From Costus lasius (lineage: Eukaryota; Streptophyta; Magnoliopsida; Zingiberales; Costaceae): DNA of 64,000 bases. Shown piece by piece: positions 37,441-50,313 of the stretch (positions are counted from its first letter, which is position 1; each line of letters starts with the position of its first letter). The notes below the pieces were generated by a model. That model had not been told where the DNA came from. It made no database searches and saw nothing but the letters and a program-made list of their open reading frames with translations. The stretch is from assembly GCA_027563935.2 (NCBI GenBank), contig JANVAS020000239.1, positions 1,364,001-1,428,000 of the forward strand, given 5' to 3'. The translations under genes were made by a program, and so were the position numbers.

Positions 37441-38028
37441 CATAGCCATCGTTTAGATGGTGCCTTGGAAGCTAGAGGGCGATATGGCTCTCCTCCAAAG
37501 GTGCCGCACACAAGGTGAAGATGGCTTTCTCCTTGTCGTCCTTTGTGCTAGCAAAGAGCTTCAAGTCTCCTAACTGTGTGAAGGAGATCGGATGTGTTCT
37601 TGGATTGCTGAATGCCTTCTACTCTCTTCCTCTTCGAGACAAGACACACTCAAGAGTGATCTTTGCAAGAGCGAAGCATTAAGGCGTTTTTCTTGGCCTT
37701 GAGGCGTTTAGGCGTTGAGGCTTCCAAATATGGTAAGTCTTCACTCCACACGTTCACGCTTAGTGAACTAATCAAAACGCCCCATGACTTGAACCATGCG
37801 TTCACATAAGTGAACCGGTTCAATTGACTTTGGTTCAACAACCAAATCAAACCAAGACCAAACCAAGACATGGTCTATATCTCATTAAACCAAAAAGGGT
37901 TCAAGATCTAACCACACATCACTTGATGCTCTTGATCTCATCGATCTAGCATCAGATCTCTCGATCGAAGCTTACCGATCTCAAGCCTTAATCAATCAAA
38001 CATGGTCAGACCAGATCTCACTTCCAAT
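37286..38028 (-). repeat. C2 5' LTR, segment 1
   Basis: Uninterrupted copy of the region that S1 and S2 break in the 3' LTR, which proves both insertions. Mini-exon motif at 37441-37449, TATA-like site (minus CCATATTTGG) at 37724-37733. It ends at the S3 target ccaat (38024-38028). Confidence 0.94.
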
Positions 38029-39702
38029 TGTTGGGGTATGCCCTTAAGGCTAATGTTTGAGTCCTTGGGATTGTATCAGTATCATGTATAAACTCTATGT
38101 TTATGAAGGCAATGGTTGTTATTCAGGTTGTTACATTATCTACTGCAATATGTATACTTCTGAATAATGTCTCAATGCTGTTCAGCTAGGCTGATATGCA
38201 CTTTAGTCCTTAGTCGAGATATCTTGGTGAACATGAGACAGCCTTGATATGATTGAGACTAATATGTGTTCTAATCTTATAGGATGCTTCGAGCATGGAA
38301 TAAGATGTAGACTCATAGGTACATTGGATGTACTGGACAGACCCTACTAGGATATTCGATTGCTTGTCACAATGTGAATAATCCTTATATGCAACAAGTG
38401 GCATATTTCCTCTGACTTGAGATCACTTGTATTTCTAAATGATGATTGTCATTGTTTTGAGGTAGTTCGATATCATTTGAAACATAATGGTTATAGACTG
38501 TCTTGGATAATGATCATGAGTCAGGTTAGGACACTAGTGATAGATATAGGATTGCCGTCTCCTTGATAGGAGTGTGATGTTCTAAGGGCCCCCCTGGATG
38601 AGATGATTGAGAAAGTGTATGGCCATACCCAGATGACTATGTTCATCTGATCTAATCATGCTCATCATATTGGAGCTACAGGCTTGACACGCTTGTCCAA
38701 TAAGAACATCAAGTGGCAAAGGAAACATGTATGTCTAGTGAAGTGGATTCACACTTGTGCTGTGGTTTGGGTGTAGTCTTGGAAGACTCTTTCCTTTATA
38801 TCGGGAGACAGTGATGTGTTGCTAGATACCCCTCACTGATCGTGATAACGTAAGTTATCATTACCGACATTTAAAGGAAACCCTCAGGGTCGCACAATTT
38901 GATGATATGGCTTACTCATGTCAAATCGTGTGGACTGAATTGTTTTGGTTCAGTTTAAAGGAATTTAAACTCTGATTGTAAGTGAGATCTGGTCTGATCA
39001 TGTTTGATTGAATAGGGCTTGAGATCGGTAAGCTTCGATCGAGAGAATTGATGCTAGATCGGTGAGATCAAGAGCATCAAGAGATGAACAGTCAGATCTT
39101 AAATCTTAGGGTTTAAGGTGATCTGGACCAAGGCTTGGCTTGATTTGGTCCTTGAACCGAATCCAAATTGAACCGGCTCAAGAATGAGCGCATGGTTCAA
39201 AGAGAGAGGGATGAGCGTTCGGTTCACTTGAAGTGAACACATAACGCATAACCGCATGAGACATTAAGGCTTGCTATTTTTAGAAGCCATGTCTCAACGT
39301 TCGATAGGAACGTTTCTCTCGTCGCCCCTCTTCACTACTCGAGGTCTCTCGTGTGTAAAAAAAAAAGGAAGAGTTCACGCCAGGAGAGTTTGACAAGAAA
39401 AAGGAACTTCATCTCATCTTCCTACACGCGACAAGAAAACTTGGTGAACCTTGCTAGCACAAGGAACACAAGGAGTAGTCATCATCCTCTTGTGTGCGCA
39501 CACTTTGGAGAAGAAGCACTTGCCTCTTTCCCTTCCTAGTCGCCATCCTTGCAATGGCTATGGTATGAATTCTATTCATCTATGCAACCTTTGAATAAGT
39601 TGATCTATGTTCATACAAACGATCTATGAAACCCTAGCTTCCTTGTGAAATTTTAAATATGCGCCCCCCTTAGGGTTTCACCCCCTATATTTAGGGCTTT
39701 CA
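38029..39702 (+). mobile_element. S3: copia solo LTR in + orientation, TSD ccaat
   Basis: A 1674-bp LTR from TGTTGGGGTATG to GGGCTTTCA, flanked by ccaat at 38024-38028 and 39703-39707. No internal region. The mini-exon ATGGCTATG then GTATGA is at 39554-39570, and I find no ATG between about 39292 and 39554, so it would be the first AUG of a transcript starting just downstream of a TATTTTTAG near 39277. Confidence 0.92.
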
Positions 39703-39707
39703 CCAAT

Positions 39708-40656
39708 CAGAGTCTAAACTCCTTTAAACTGAACCAAAACAATTTAGTCCACACGATCTGACATAAGTAAGCCATATCATCAAATTGTGCGACCCTTAGG
39801 GTTTCCTTTAAATGTCGGTAACGATAACTTACGTTATCACGATCAGTGAGGGGTATCTAGCAACACATCACTGTCTCCCGATATAAAGGAAAGAGTCTTC
39901 CAAGACTACACCCAAACCACAGCACAAGTGTGAACCCAAGTCACTTGACATATGTGTTTCCTTTGCCACTGGACGTTCTTATTGGACAAGCGTGTCAAGC
40001 CTGTAATTCAAATATGATGAGAATGATTAGATCAGATGATCATAGTCATCTGGGTATGGCCATACACTTTCTCAATCATCTCATCCAGGGTGGCCCCAAT
40101 AGAACATCACACTCCAAACTAGGAGACGGCAATCCTATATCTATCACTAGTGCCCTAACATGACTCATGCTCATTATCCAAGATAGTCTATAACCAATAT
40201 ATTTCAAATGATATTGAACTACCTCAAAATAATGCCAATCATCATTTAGAAACACAAGTGATCTCAAGTTAGAGGAAATATGCCACTTGTTTGCATACAA
40301 GGATTATTCACATTGTGACAAGCAATTGAATATCCTAGTAGGGTCTGTCCAGTACATCCAATGTACCAATGAGTCTACTTCTTATTCCATGCTCGAAGCA
40401 TCCTATAAGATTAGAACACATATTAGTCTCAATCATATCAAGGCTGTCTCATGTTCACCAAGATATTTCGACTAAGGACAAAACTGCATGTCAGCCAAGC
40501 TGAACAGCATTGAGACATTATTCAGAAGTATACATATTGCAGCAGATGATGTAACAACCTGAATAACAACCATTGCCTTTATAAACATAGAGTTTAAACA
40601 TGATACTGAAAAAATCCCAAGGCTTCAAACATTAGCCTTAAGGGCATACCCCAACA
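39708..40656 (-). repeat. C2 5' LTR, segment 2 (U3)
   Basis: This continues the LTR after S3 to CCCCAACA at 40656. It is almost the same as 30570-31516. It is followed by the C2 TSD caaca and then G1 integrase sequence. Confidence 0.93.
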
Positions 40657-40661
40657 CAACA

Positions 40662-41683
40662 TCCCTGTTGAGGTTCGGCCAATAAAACCTCTCCTCAACC
40701 AAGGTTTAGGTTTTATCCCGACCATGGTGACCTGCATACCCTCCTCCGTGTAATTCCCAAACGAGGAATTCTCGGATTGAGGTCTTAGGGACACAAAGTA
40801 TAGGTCCAAGAAATAAGAACCCATCCCTAAGGGTGTATAAAGGATGACTTAGGGGGTCAACACTAAGTGCAGCATGTATAGAAGCAAAATCAGGACAATC
40901 AATATATGCAGTTTTCATATTTTCAAAGCCAGTAACTTGAACATGTAATTTTTGCATGAGTAAAGTAACCCTACTTAAAGCATCAGCTACCTTGTTTTCC
41001 TTTCCTGATTTGTGTTTTAAGACAAAGGTGTATTGCTGGATATACTCTACCCACTTGGCATGCCTAAAGTTCAATTTCTTTTGAGCACTAAGGTCGGATA
41101 AAGCCTGATGGTCACTATTAAGGATAAACTCATTATGGATCAAGTAATGCCTCCAATATCTAAGAGATTGAACTACAGCATAAAACTCCTTATCATAAGT
41201 TGAATACTTCTGTTTTGCCTCATTGAGTTTTTCACTAAAAAAGGCAACAGGATGACCTTCTTGACTGAGGGTCCCTTCTATGCCAATCCCAGAGGCATCA
41301 CAGTCAACCTCAAAGACTTTGCTGAAGTCAGGGAGTCTGAGGACTGGGGCTGTGGTCATTCTAACTTTGAGTTCACTAAAGGCTCGGCTAGCAGGTTTAG
41401 TCCAAGAAAAATCTCCTAGTTTTAAGCAACTAGTAATAGGGGCAACAATAGTACTGAAGTTTCTAATAAACCTTCGGTAGAAGGTAGCTAAGCCATGGAA
41501 GCTCCTAACTTCAGTGAGAGTTTTGGGTTCTGGCCAATCTAGGATAGCTTGGACCTTAGAGGGGTCAGCTTGAAGGCCATGCTCAGACACTATGAACCCT
41601 AGAAAGACAACACTGCTAGAGAGGAAAGAACATTTCTTCAAGTTAATATAAAGCTTCTCTTTCCTAAGTAGGTCAAGGGTTCT
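40662..41683 (-). pseudogene. G1 RT end, RNase H and integrase N-terminus
   Basis: The frame begins after a TGA (41684-41686) that breaks the RT. It carries the RT tail (VVFLGFIVS, ILDWPEPKTLTEVRSF), RNase H (FEVDCDASGIG, HYLIHNEFILNSDHQAL, KENKVADALSR), and the start of the integrase zinc-binding domain around HGGGYAGHHG. A TAA at 40706-40708 follows. The remaining codons to 40662 include RFYWPN and run into the C2 insertion; the CC half is at 14.65 kb. Frame is unchanged from the RT and Gag pieces. Confidence 0.88.
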
Positions 41684-42616
41684 TCAGAGATAATCTAGGT
41701 GAGCTTCCTTAGTTTTGCTAAAAATTAAGATGTCATCAAAATAAACAACTAGGAATCGACCTATATAAGGTTTTAGGACCTGTGTCATAAGTCTCATAAA
41801 AGTGGAAGGGGCGTTAGTTAAGCCAAAGGGCATCACTAACCACTCATATAAACCATCTTTCGTTTTGAAAGCGGTTTTCCATTCATCTCCTTCTCTCACT
41901 CTAACTTGATGGTATCCACTCCTAAGATCAAGTTTGGTGAACCATCTAGACCCAACTAGCATGTCTAACATATCATCCAACCTAGGAATAGGGAACCTAT
42001 ATTTCATAGTTATCTTGTTTATGGCACGGCAGTCTATGCACATGCGCCAGCTGCCATCCTTCTTGGGGGTCAAGAGGGCTGGAACGGCACATGGGCTAAG
42101 GCTTTCCCTAATGTAACCCTTGGCTAAAAGATCATCTACCTGTCTTTTAAGTTCGGTGTGCTCAGTATGGTTCATTCTATAATGAGGAAGGTTGGGTAAA
42201 GTGGACCCAGGGACAAGGTCTATAACATGTTGGATATCCCTAAGTGGGGGTAGGCCATTGGGTAAGTCTTCTGGGATAAGCTCACTATAGTCTTCCAGGA
42301 TGCTCTCTACCTCAAGAGGGGTTTTGGTTTCAGTCTCAGGTGTGATCTCTTTAATGATAAGGGTATAGAGAGGTTGGTCTTCTAAGCATTCCTTAGCAAA
42401 GGTTTGGGGTTGGATAAGTTGGATGGTTGGCTTTGGTTGTTTGGGTTCTTCTATCTTACCTTTGCTAGTGGAGGCTCTAAGTTCCTTAGGTAAGGAGGGC
42501 TTAAGCCTAATTTTCTGCCCATTGTGATTGAAGACATAAGTGTTGGTCCTACCATAGTGGACAACATCCATGTCAAAAATCCAAGGGCGTCCTAGGAGAA
42601 TTTGGGCGACATCCAT
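41684..42616 (-). pseudogene. G1 protease end and reverse transcriptase
   Basis: A 310-codon piece with the RT core: [56 protein letters not shown] and the catalytic [11 protein letters not shown]. It opens near a [12 protein letters not shown] motif typical of the protease-RT link. The stop is TGA at 41684-41686 where an Arg codon (CGA) is likely, a CpG decay change by inference. It is in the same frame as the upstream Gag ORF. Confidence 0.9.
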
Positions 42617-42700
42617 TGTGATGATGTCACACCATATTGCTCCTTGGTAGGCACCAAATTGGAGTGGGACAAGGCACCTATGAGAGACAGGAACGCTAGT

Positions 42701-44041
42701 CTAGTTGACCCAGGAAATACTATAAGGCTTAGGGTGAGGTTCTGCCTTTAGATTGAGTTTAGTGACTGCTACTTGAGAGACGGCATTCAAACTACTTCCT
42801 CCATCAATTACTACTTTGCACATGTGACCATGGCACTTTGAGTAAGTGTGGAAGATGCTGGTTCTACGCCAGTCTTCAGTAGGGGTGGGGTTGATCAGGG
42901 TGCACCTGACTACTCCCAGAGTGTTGAGGAAAAAATCCTCTTCACTATCACAGTCATTTAGCTCAACATTACAGCAGTTAGGATCTTGATCTAAGGTCTC
43001 TTCAGGTTCAGCTTCTGGTTCTACATGTTCCTCAGTCATAACCATTACCTTTTTAGGACAGTTCCTTATAAGGTGGCTTGGTTGTTTACAGTTATGACAG
43101 ACAACCAAAGTTTGGATTGGCTTGGGTTTAGGGGCTGAGGAGTTGGGGTGTGAACTACTAGGAGAGGGCCTATAGTTGGACATTGAGGTTATAGCTTCCT
43201 TCCTAATCTTAAGTTGATGTTGAACCTCAAGGGCTCTTTGGTAAGCTTCTTCTATAGTGTCTATTTGGTAAAAGGCAAGTCCTCGCTTGATTTCTGGTTT
43301 AAGACCATTTTTGAATCTACTCAGGGTAAACATTGGGTCTTCATCCATTTCACTCCTCAACAAAAGTTCATCAAACTCTACCATGTATCCTTCTACAGTT
43401 AAGTTTCCTTGGGTAAGGCTACTAGTTTGGTCGAGAAGCTTATGGTGAAAGTTTAGAGGAACATACTTTTCTCTCAGTCTAGTGTTCATTTCTTCCCATC
43501 TTGTAATGGGGGGTTGTCTAGACCTCTGCAGGCTTCTTTCTACATTGCTCCAATAGAGTCTAGCAGAACCTTCAAGAAGGCATTTGGTAAACCTAACCTT
43601 AGAGTGCTCGGGCATCATACTCCATTCGAAGTATTGCTCGAGTTTGGTTGCCCAGTCTAAGTAATTTCTAGGATCAAGGGATCCATTAAAAGTGGGCGGG
43701 TTAAGTTTCACAGCATGTGTGTAGTCATCCCTAGGTCGAGGGTTGTGATTGTTTTGGACAGGGTGTCCTTCCCAATCAAAGTTTTGAGGATTGTTCCTAG
43801 GGTTGTTCCTTGGGGTTTGTTGCCTTTGCATAGGTTCTAAAGGATCTCTAGAATGATGTTCACTAGGAGGGCGGCTAGGAGATCTACTCCTATGAGACTC
43901 TTCTATTTCTTGCACCTTATCGTGGAGTTGATTTAGGTTGGTGTCTACATTGTCCATCCTTTGAGTTAAAGATGCAATCATCTCAGCTAAGGTTTCCAAG
44001 GTCATGGGTTGCGAGCTTTGAGCCTTAGATCGGGTCTGCAT
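42701..44041 (-). pseudogene. G1 gag and protease N-terminal part
   Basis: A 446-codon piece starting with ATG 181 bases inside the 5' LTR. It has a predicted coiled coil (TQRMDNVDTNLNQLHDKVQE), a plant gypsy Gag domain (NPPTFNGSLDPRNYLDW onward), one zinc knuckle CHNCKQPSHLIRNC and the protease motif VVIDGGSSLNAVS. TAG at 42701-42703 breaks it inside the protease, and the same frame continues to the RT piece. The lineage within Ty3/gypsy is not certain; the possible chromodomain tail would favour a chromovirus. Confidence 0.88.
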
Positions 44042-44204
44042 GGTTGATTTTTGAAAAAGGATTTATAAAAAATATAGGGCTACTAGATAGAATATAATAG
44101 CCAATTATGAAAATCCTTTTGTCTTAAACAACCTAGTTCCAAAATCACCTAGAAGTTAGAAAATTAAGTTTTGAAGGCTTAAAAATTCTAATCTAGGAGC
44201 CTAA

Positions 44205-44216
44205 GCTCTGATACCA
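44205..44216 (-). other. G1 primer-binding site
   Basis: On the minus strand TGGTATCAGAGC lies six bases inside the 5' LTR start at 44223. Confidence 0.9.
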
Positions 44217-44222
44217 AGATGA

Positions 44223-44727
44223 TGTAGGGGTAGTTCACAAACATGCAAACAACGATTTTTGAAAATAATTTTTTTTGGTATTATCATAAACTAGGGAAAA
44301 CCGACTTAACTAACGAAGTTGGAAAATAAGGTTTTTGTATTTTTTTAAATAGGAAACCGAAGATTAACTACTTGCAGGAAAGAAATGACAATAATCTAAA
44401 GGAGACTCACCTCGCGGCCCTTGAGAATAGAAGGACCGTCCTTCCCGTTCTTCACCGGTCCTACTCTGATGGAAGGTGCAGGTTTCACACAGGGCATTCA
44501 GCAACCCCACACAGGCGTGGGTGAGTTATAAGCAGATTAAACTTAACAATGCTTTAAAATCAAGAGGGAGGCTAATCCTCCAAGTTCTCTTGCTAACAAA
44601 CAAAGGACTATCTAGAGAGGGGAGATCAAGAGAGTGGGATGCGCCAAGCCCTACAAATCCAAAAGATGTGTAGTAAGATGCTCTTAAGATGTATGAAGAG
44701 AAGACACAAGAAGATGGAATACTTAAC
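44223..44727 (-). repeat. G1 5' LTR, R-U5 side, cut by C3
   Basis: It matches 2711-3184 plus 12314-12352 without C1, which confirms the C1 insertion point. It ends at ttaac (44723-44727), the likely C3 target; the rest is beyond the window. Confidence 0.9.
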
Positions 44728-46384
44728 TGAAAGGGGGGGGGAACCCTAATTCAGGCGCATATAAAATTTTTCATGGGCAAAAACAAGGGTTTCATCAAGA
44801 TCGCATGGCATGAACATATGATCAACTATTAGTTCTTGCAATGAGAAGATAGGATGTTACCATGGCCATTATTTGGATGTCGACTTGGAAGAATATAGAG
44901 GGCGAGCGGCTCTCCTCCAAAGCAGTCGCACACAAGGTGACGATGGCTACTCCCTTTTCTTCTTTGTGCTAGCAAAGTTCCAAGGTGTCCTTCAACGTGT
45001 AGGAGAAGATGAGATGTTCTTCTTCTTGGCTAAGCGAAAACTCTCTACCTCTTCTCTTTCGTGGAGCCTCGACACACACACGAGAGGAGAAGAATTCATT
45101 CGAGAGAGAGGGAGGCGTTGAGGCGTTATCCAACGTGGGAATGCTTATGGCTTCCAAAAATAGAAAGTCATCAAGCCATGCGCCCATGTTTTCGAACCAA
45201 CCAAAACGTCTTCTCACTTTGAACCATGCGTTCACTTATGTGAACCGGTTCTATTGCATTTGGTTCAAAGACCAAATCAAACCAAGCCATGGTCTAGATC
45301 TCATATGAACCAGATGGCTCAAGATCTAACCACACATCTCTTGATGCTCTTGATCTCATCGATCAAGCATCAATTCTCCCGATCGAAGCTTACCGATCTC
45401 AAGCCCTAATCAATCAAACATGATCAGACCAGATCTCACTTCCAATCAGAGTTTAAACTCCTTTAAACTGAACCAACACGATCTGACAGAAGTAAGCCAT
45501 ATCATCAAATTGTGCGACCCTAAGGGTTTCCTTCAATGTCGGTAACGATAACTTACGTTATCACGATCAGAGAGGGGTATCTAGCAACACATCACTATCT
45601 CCCGATATAAAGGAAAGAGTCTTCCAAGACTACACCCAAACCATAGCACAAGTGTGAATCCAATTCACTTGACATACATGTTTCCTTTGCCACTGGATGT
45701 TCTCATTGGACAAGCGTGTCAAGCCTGTAATTCCAATATGATGAAAATGATTAGATCAGATGAACATAGTCATCTGGGTATGGCCATACACTTTCTCAAT
45801 CATCTCATCCAGGGGGCCCCTTTAGAACATCACACTCCAACAAGGAGAGGCAATCCTATATCTATCACTAGTGTCCTAACATGACTCATGCTCATTATCC
45901 AAGATAATCTATAACCATTATATTTCAAATGATATTGAATTACCTCAAGACAATGCCAATCATCATTTAGAAACACAAGCGATCTCAAGTCAGAGGAAAT
46001 ATGCCACTTGCTTGCATATAAGGATTATTCACATTGTGACAAACAATTGAATATCCTAAGTAGGGTCTGTCCAGTACATCCAATGCACCTATGTGTCTAC
46101 ATCTTATTCCATGCTCGAAGCACCCTATAAGATTAGAACACATATTAGTCTCAATCATATCAAGGCTGTCTCATGTTCACCAAGATATCTCGACTAAGGA
46201 CAATACTGCATGTCAGCCAAGCTGAACACCATTGAGACATTATTCAGAAGTATACATAACAGCAGCAGATAATGTAACAACCTGAATAACAACCATTGCC
46301 TTTATAAACTTATACATAGTTTATACATGATACTGAAATCATCCCAAAGGCCTCAAACATTAGCCTTAAGGGCATACCCCAACA
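44728..46384 (-). repeat. C3 3' LTR
   Basis: A 1657-bp LTR. It lacks about 17 bases of the ACCAAAACNATTCAGTCC segment near 45474 that are present in its 5' LTR partner (near 52880), a small deletion after insertion. The mini-exon motif is near 44862 (minus ATGGCCATG then GTAACA). Confidence 0.92.
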
Positions 46385-46404
46385 ATCTCCCACTTGCACT
46401 TAAT

Positions 46405-49400
46405 CTAATGGTTGAGGAATCTCAAACCCATATTATTACAGTGCTTTTCATGCTTCTGCTGCGCCAGAGGCTTAGTAAGCGGGTCAGCTAGATTATCATC
46501 TGTATGAACCTTGCAGATCTTGATCTCTCCACGATCTATGATCTCCCGGATCAAATGAAACCTTCTCTGTATGTGCTTGGACTTCTGGTGTGACCGTGGT
46601 TCCTTTGCTTGTGCTATTGCTCCAGTGTTATCACAGAAGATAACCAATGGATCAGCACTCGAAGGAACAACACCAAGTTCCTGAACGAACTTACGAATCC
46701 ACACTGCCTCCTTTGATGCTTCTGAGGCTGCAACATACTCGGCTTCTGTTGTGGAATCAGCAACAATTGATTGTTTGAAACTCTTCCACACCACTGCTCC
46801 TCCATTCAAGCTAAAAACATAGCCTGATTGCGATCGGAAATCATCCTGGTCAGATTGGAACGAAGCGTCAGTATATCCTTTAATACTGAGTTCTTCCTGA
46901 CCTCCATAAATCAAGAACATATCTTTGGTCCTCCGAGGATATTTCAAAATGTTCTTGACTGCAATCCAGTGTGCCTTCCCTGGATTACGTTGGAATCGAC
47001 TGGTCACGCTTAACCCGTAAGCGACGTCTGGGCGAGTACACAACATCGCATACATGATGGATCCAATAGCCGAAGCATAAGGCGTATTGTCCATTTCATC
47101 TTTCTCAGACTGTGTTTGAGGACACTGGATCTTAGAAAGATTCAGACCATGTCTGACTGGAAGATATCCTCTTTTAGAATTTTCTAAATGGAATCTCTCC
47201 AGGACTTTATCAATGTAAGTACTCTGGCACAGCCCGAGAAGCCTATTAGATCTATCTCTATAGATCTGCACACCTAATACATAGGCTGCTTCTCCTAAAT
47301 CTTTCATCTGGAAACATTTTCTTATTCATGCTTTGACCGCATGCAGTTCTGGAATATCGTTTCCAATGATCAAGATATCATCGATGTAGAGGACTAGGAA
47401 AGTAATCACGCTCCCACTAAACCTCTTATATACACACGGGTCATCTTCATTTTTGATGAAACCAAATTCACAAACTGATTCATCAAAACGAATATTCTAG
47501 CTTCTCGATGCTTGTTTTAGTCCATAAATAGACTTCTTTAATTTGCATATTTTATGACGATCTGATGGATTGATGAAACCTTCAGGTTGTGCCATATACA
47601 CATCCTCTTTCAGTTTTCCATTAAGGAAAGCGGTATTCACATCCATTTGCCAGATCTCATAATCATAATATGCAGCTATCGCGAGAATAATCCGAATGGA
47701 CTTAAACATGGCTACAGGAGAGAATGTTTCATCATAATCTATCCCGTAGATTTGTTTGAAACCTTTCGCAACTAGCCTGCCCTTATAGGTAACTACGTTA
47801 CCATCCATATCAATCTTCTTCTTGAAGATCCATTTACAGCCTATAGGGATTACTCCTGGAGGCGGATCAACCAAATCCCAGACTTGGTTATCTGACATGG
47901 AGTCCATCTCGGCTCGCATAGCTTCAAACCATCTTGCTGATTCCGGTCCACTGACCACATCCGCATAGGTGAGGGGTTCATCATTAATGATGTAGACTCC
48001 GTCATAGCGCTCAGGCTGTCGACGAATCCTTCCCGATCTACGCGGTTCCCGTGATATCTGAGCCTCAGGTTGAACATCAACCTGTTCTATTTGCTCAGGC
48101 TCATCCAACTGAGCTTGACTACTTTGTCCCTCTTCTGGATTTTCATCCAGTTTTATTTCTCTCCCACTAGCTTCTTGCAGAAGAAATTCCTTCTCAAGAA
48201 AAATAGCCGTTCGAGCAACAAATATTTTGTTCTCTTTGGGATCGTAGAAATAATAACCCTTAGTTTCTTTAGGGTAACCGACAAAGATACATTTATAAGA
48301 TCTGCTCTCTAGTTTCCTAGAGGCGAGCTTTTTGACATAAGCCTCGCAACCCCAGATTTTGATAAATGTCAAGCTTGGCTGTTTCCCATACCATAACTCA
48401 TATGGAGTCTTTGAAACGGCCTTGGATGGCACTCGGTTTAGTACCTTTGCAGCTGTTTCCAGTGCAAATCCCCAAAAGGAGTAAGGTAGAGTAGCCTGAC
48501 TCATCATCGAACGAACCATATCCAATAAGGTTCTATTTCTCCTCTCGGACACACCATTCCATTGCGGTGTTCCTGGCGGAGTGAGCTGTGAGATAATCCC
48601 ACACTCCTTCAGATAGTCAGTAAACTCTCGACTCAAGTATTCTCCACCTCGATCGGATCGAAGGGCCTTGATATTCATGCCTAGCTGATTCTGTACTTCA
48701 TTTTTGAACTCTTTGAACTTGTCAAAAGATTCACTCTTATGTCTCATTAGATAGACATAACCATATCTACTGAAATCATCAGTAAAAGTAATGAAGTATG
48801 AATAGCCACCTCTGGCATGTTTACTAAATGGCCCACACACATCACTGTGAATAAGGTCAAGTAAACCTGAAGCCCTTTGACCTTTATTAGAAAAAGGAGT
48901 CTTCGTCATTTTGCCCATTAAACAAGCTTTGCATGTATCAAGCTCCTCGTAGGAGAATGATCCCAGCAGTCCATGGTCATGCAACCGCTTAATGCGCTTC
49001 TTGTTAATATGGCCTAAACGACTATGCCATAGCAAGGTGCTGTCATCAGCATACTTGGCTTTCTTATTATCAATTTGTTGTACAAAACATTCCATGTCCA
49101 ACATGTATAACCCATTGTTAATTGAGCCAGTAGCATAAACAATATTATCAAATGAAATACAACACTTTAAAGTTTTGCATTCAAAAGAAAATCCTTTCCT
49201 AACAAGAGCAGGAATAGAGATAATATTTTTAGTTATGCTCGGTACAAAATAACAATTGTCAAGTTCTAATACAAAACCAGATGGTAAAGAGATGTTATAT
49301 TGTCCTACAGCAACAGTAGCAACCCGTGCCCCTTTTCCAACTCGTAGGTCCACCTCATGCTGTCCCACCTGTCTTCTTCTCTTGAGTTCCTGTACATTTG

Positions 49401-50313
49401 AACAAATGTGAACTCCACATGTAGTGTCCAACACCCATGAAATAGAAGAAGCTACCATGACTTCAGTCAGGTAAATACCTGAGCCAGAAGTGAAAGGCTT
49501 GCTTCCCTTCTTCTCTCCTTGGAGCGCTTTACAGTCCTTCTTCCAGTGACCGAGCTGGCCACAATTGAAACATCTGTTGTCCTTTGACCGCTTTATCTTT
49601 TGTTTCAGAGCCTTGTTGTAGCTCTTGATAGGGGCTTTGCCCTTCTTCCCCTTCTTCTTGTTCCTTGAAGGAACCAGCAAGACAGAGCAGGAAGGCTTTC
49701 CCTTCTCAAGAGTCTGCTCTATTGTACAGAGCATGTTCAGTAACTCTGCCGGAGTACAATCGATCTTGTTCATATTAAAATTAATAATGAACGGATCAAA
49801 AGAGGCCGGGAGAGACTGCAGGATAATGTCTACAACAAGTTCCTGATTGATGGTGTGTTCCAGTTTCTCTAGAGCCTCCTTGTACCCAATCATCTTGAGT
49901 ACGTGAGCTCCCACTGGACTCCCTTCAGTCAGTTTGCTCTGAAAGAAAAGTTTCGTCAAGTTATAGCATTCAGTCCTTGCCTGTGCAGCATACAACATCT
50001 TGAGATTTGCTATAATATCAATAGCAGATAAATCCTCATGCTGACGCTGGAGCTCTGGCGTCATTGACGCAAGCATAAGGCAAGCGACATCAGTACTATC
50101 ACTGACGTGCTTCTCATAAGCATCCCGAACTGCCCTAGCGGCGTTCGCTGCGGGTTGAGCCGGTATTGCCGTCTCAAGGATATACAGTTTCCTCTCAGCC
50201 TTAAGAACAATCTTAAGCTGTCTGTACCAGTCTGAGAAGTTTGGCCCAGCAAACTTCTCCTTTTCCAGTATGGATCGCAGATTGAGCCCTGTGGTGTTCG
50301 TTGCTGCAGAAAT
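46405..50313 (-). pseudogene. C3 gag-pol polyprotein (Ty1/copia), two nonsense codons
   Basis: The frame is 3909 nt, the same length as in C1, with no indel. From the predicted acceptor it is open through Gag, zinc knuckle CFNCGQLGHWKKDC, protease LDTTCGVHIC, integrase (HSRLGH, CKAC, RSDRGGEY, NGVSERRNR) and into RT. TAG at 47497-47499 and TGA at 47326-47328 replace Trp codons of sisters; VLYVDDILII and RNase H (YTDAS, DSTTEAEY, FCDNTGAIAQ) follow. The first ATG in frame is about 79 codons inside the conserved Gag, so the true start must be upstream, which supports the spliced-start model. Confidence 0.93.

Larger units (their letters stand above)
14660..40656 (-). mobile_element. C2: Ty1/copia element with nested insertions, TSD caaca
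   Basis: Bounded by LTRs that begin TGAAAGTCCCACCC on the + strand (14660 and 37286) and end CCCCAACA (31516 and 40656). TSD caaca at 14655-14659 and 40657-40661 lies within the G1 integrase. With insertions removed, the LTRs are about 1693 and 1692 bp. The 3' LTR is interrupted by S1 (with G2 inside) and S2, the 5' LTR by S3. gag-pol is broken by a one-base deletion and two stops. Confidence 0.93.

Noticed and set aside
44873..45308. + and - strand ORFs of 80-100 codons in the C3 LTRs (also 52281-52716)
   Set aside because: Both LTRs share them by duplication; no domain, and they cross the putative transcription start and the mini-exon.
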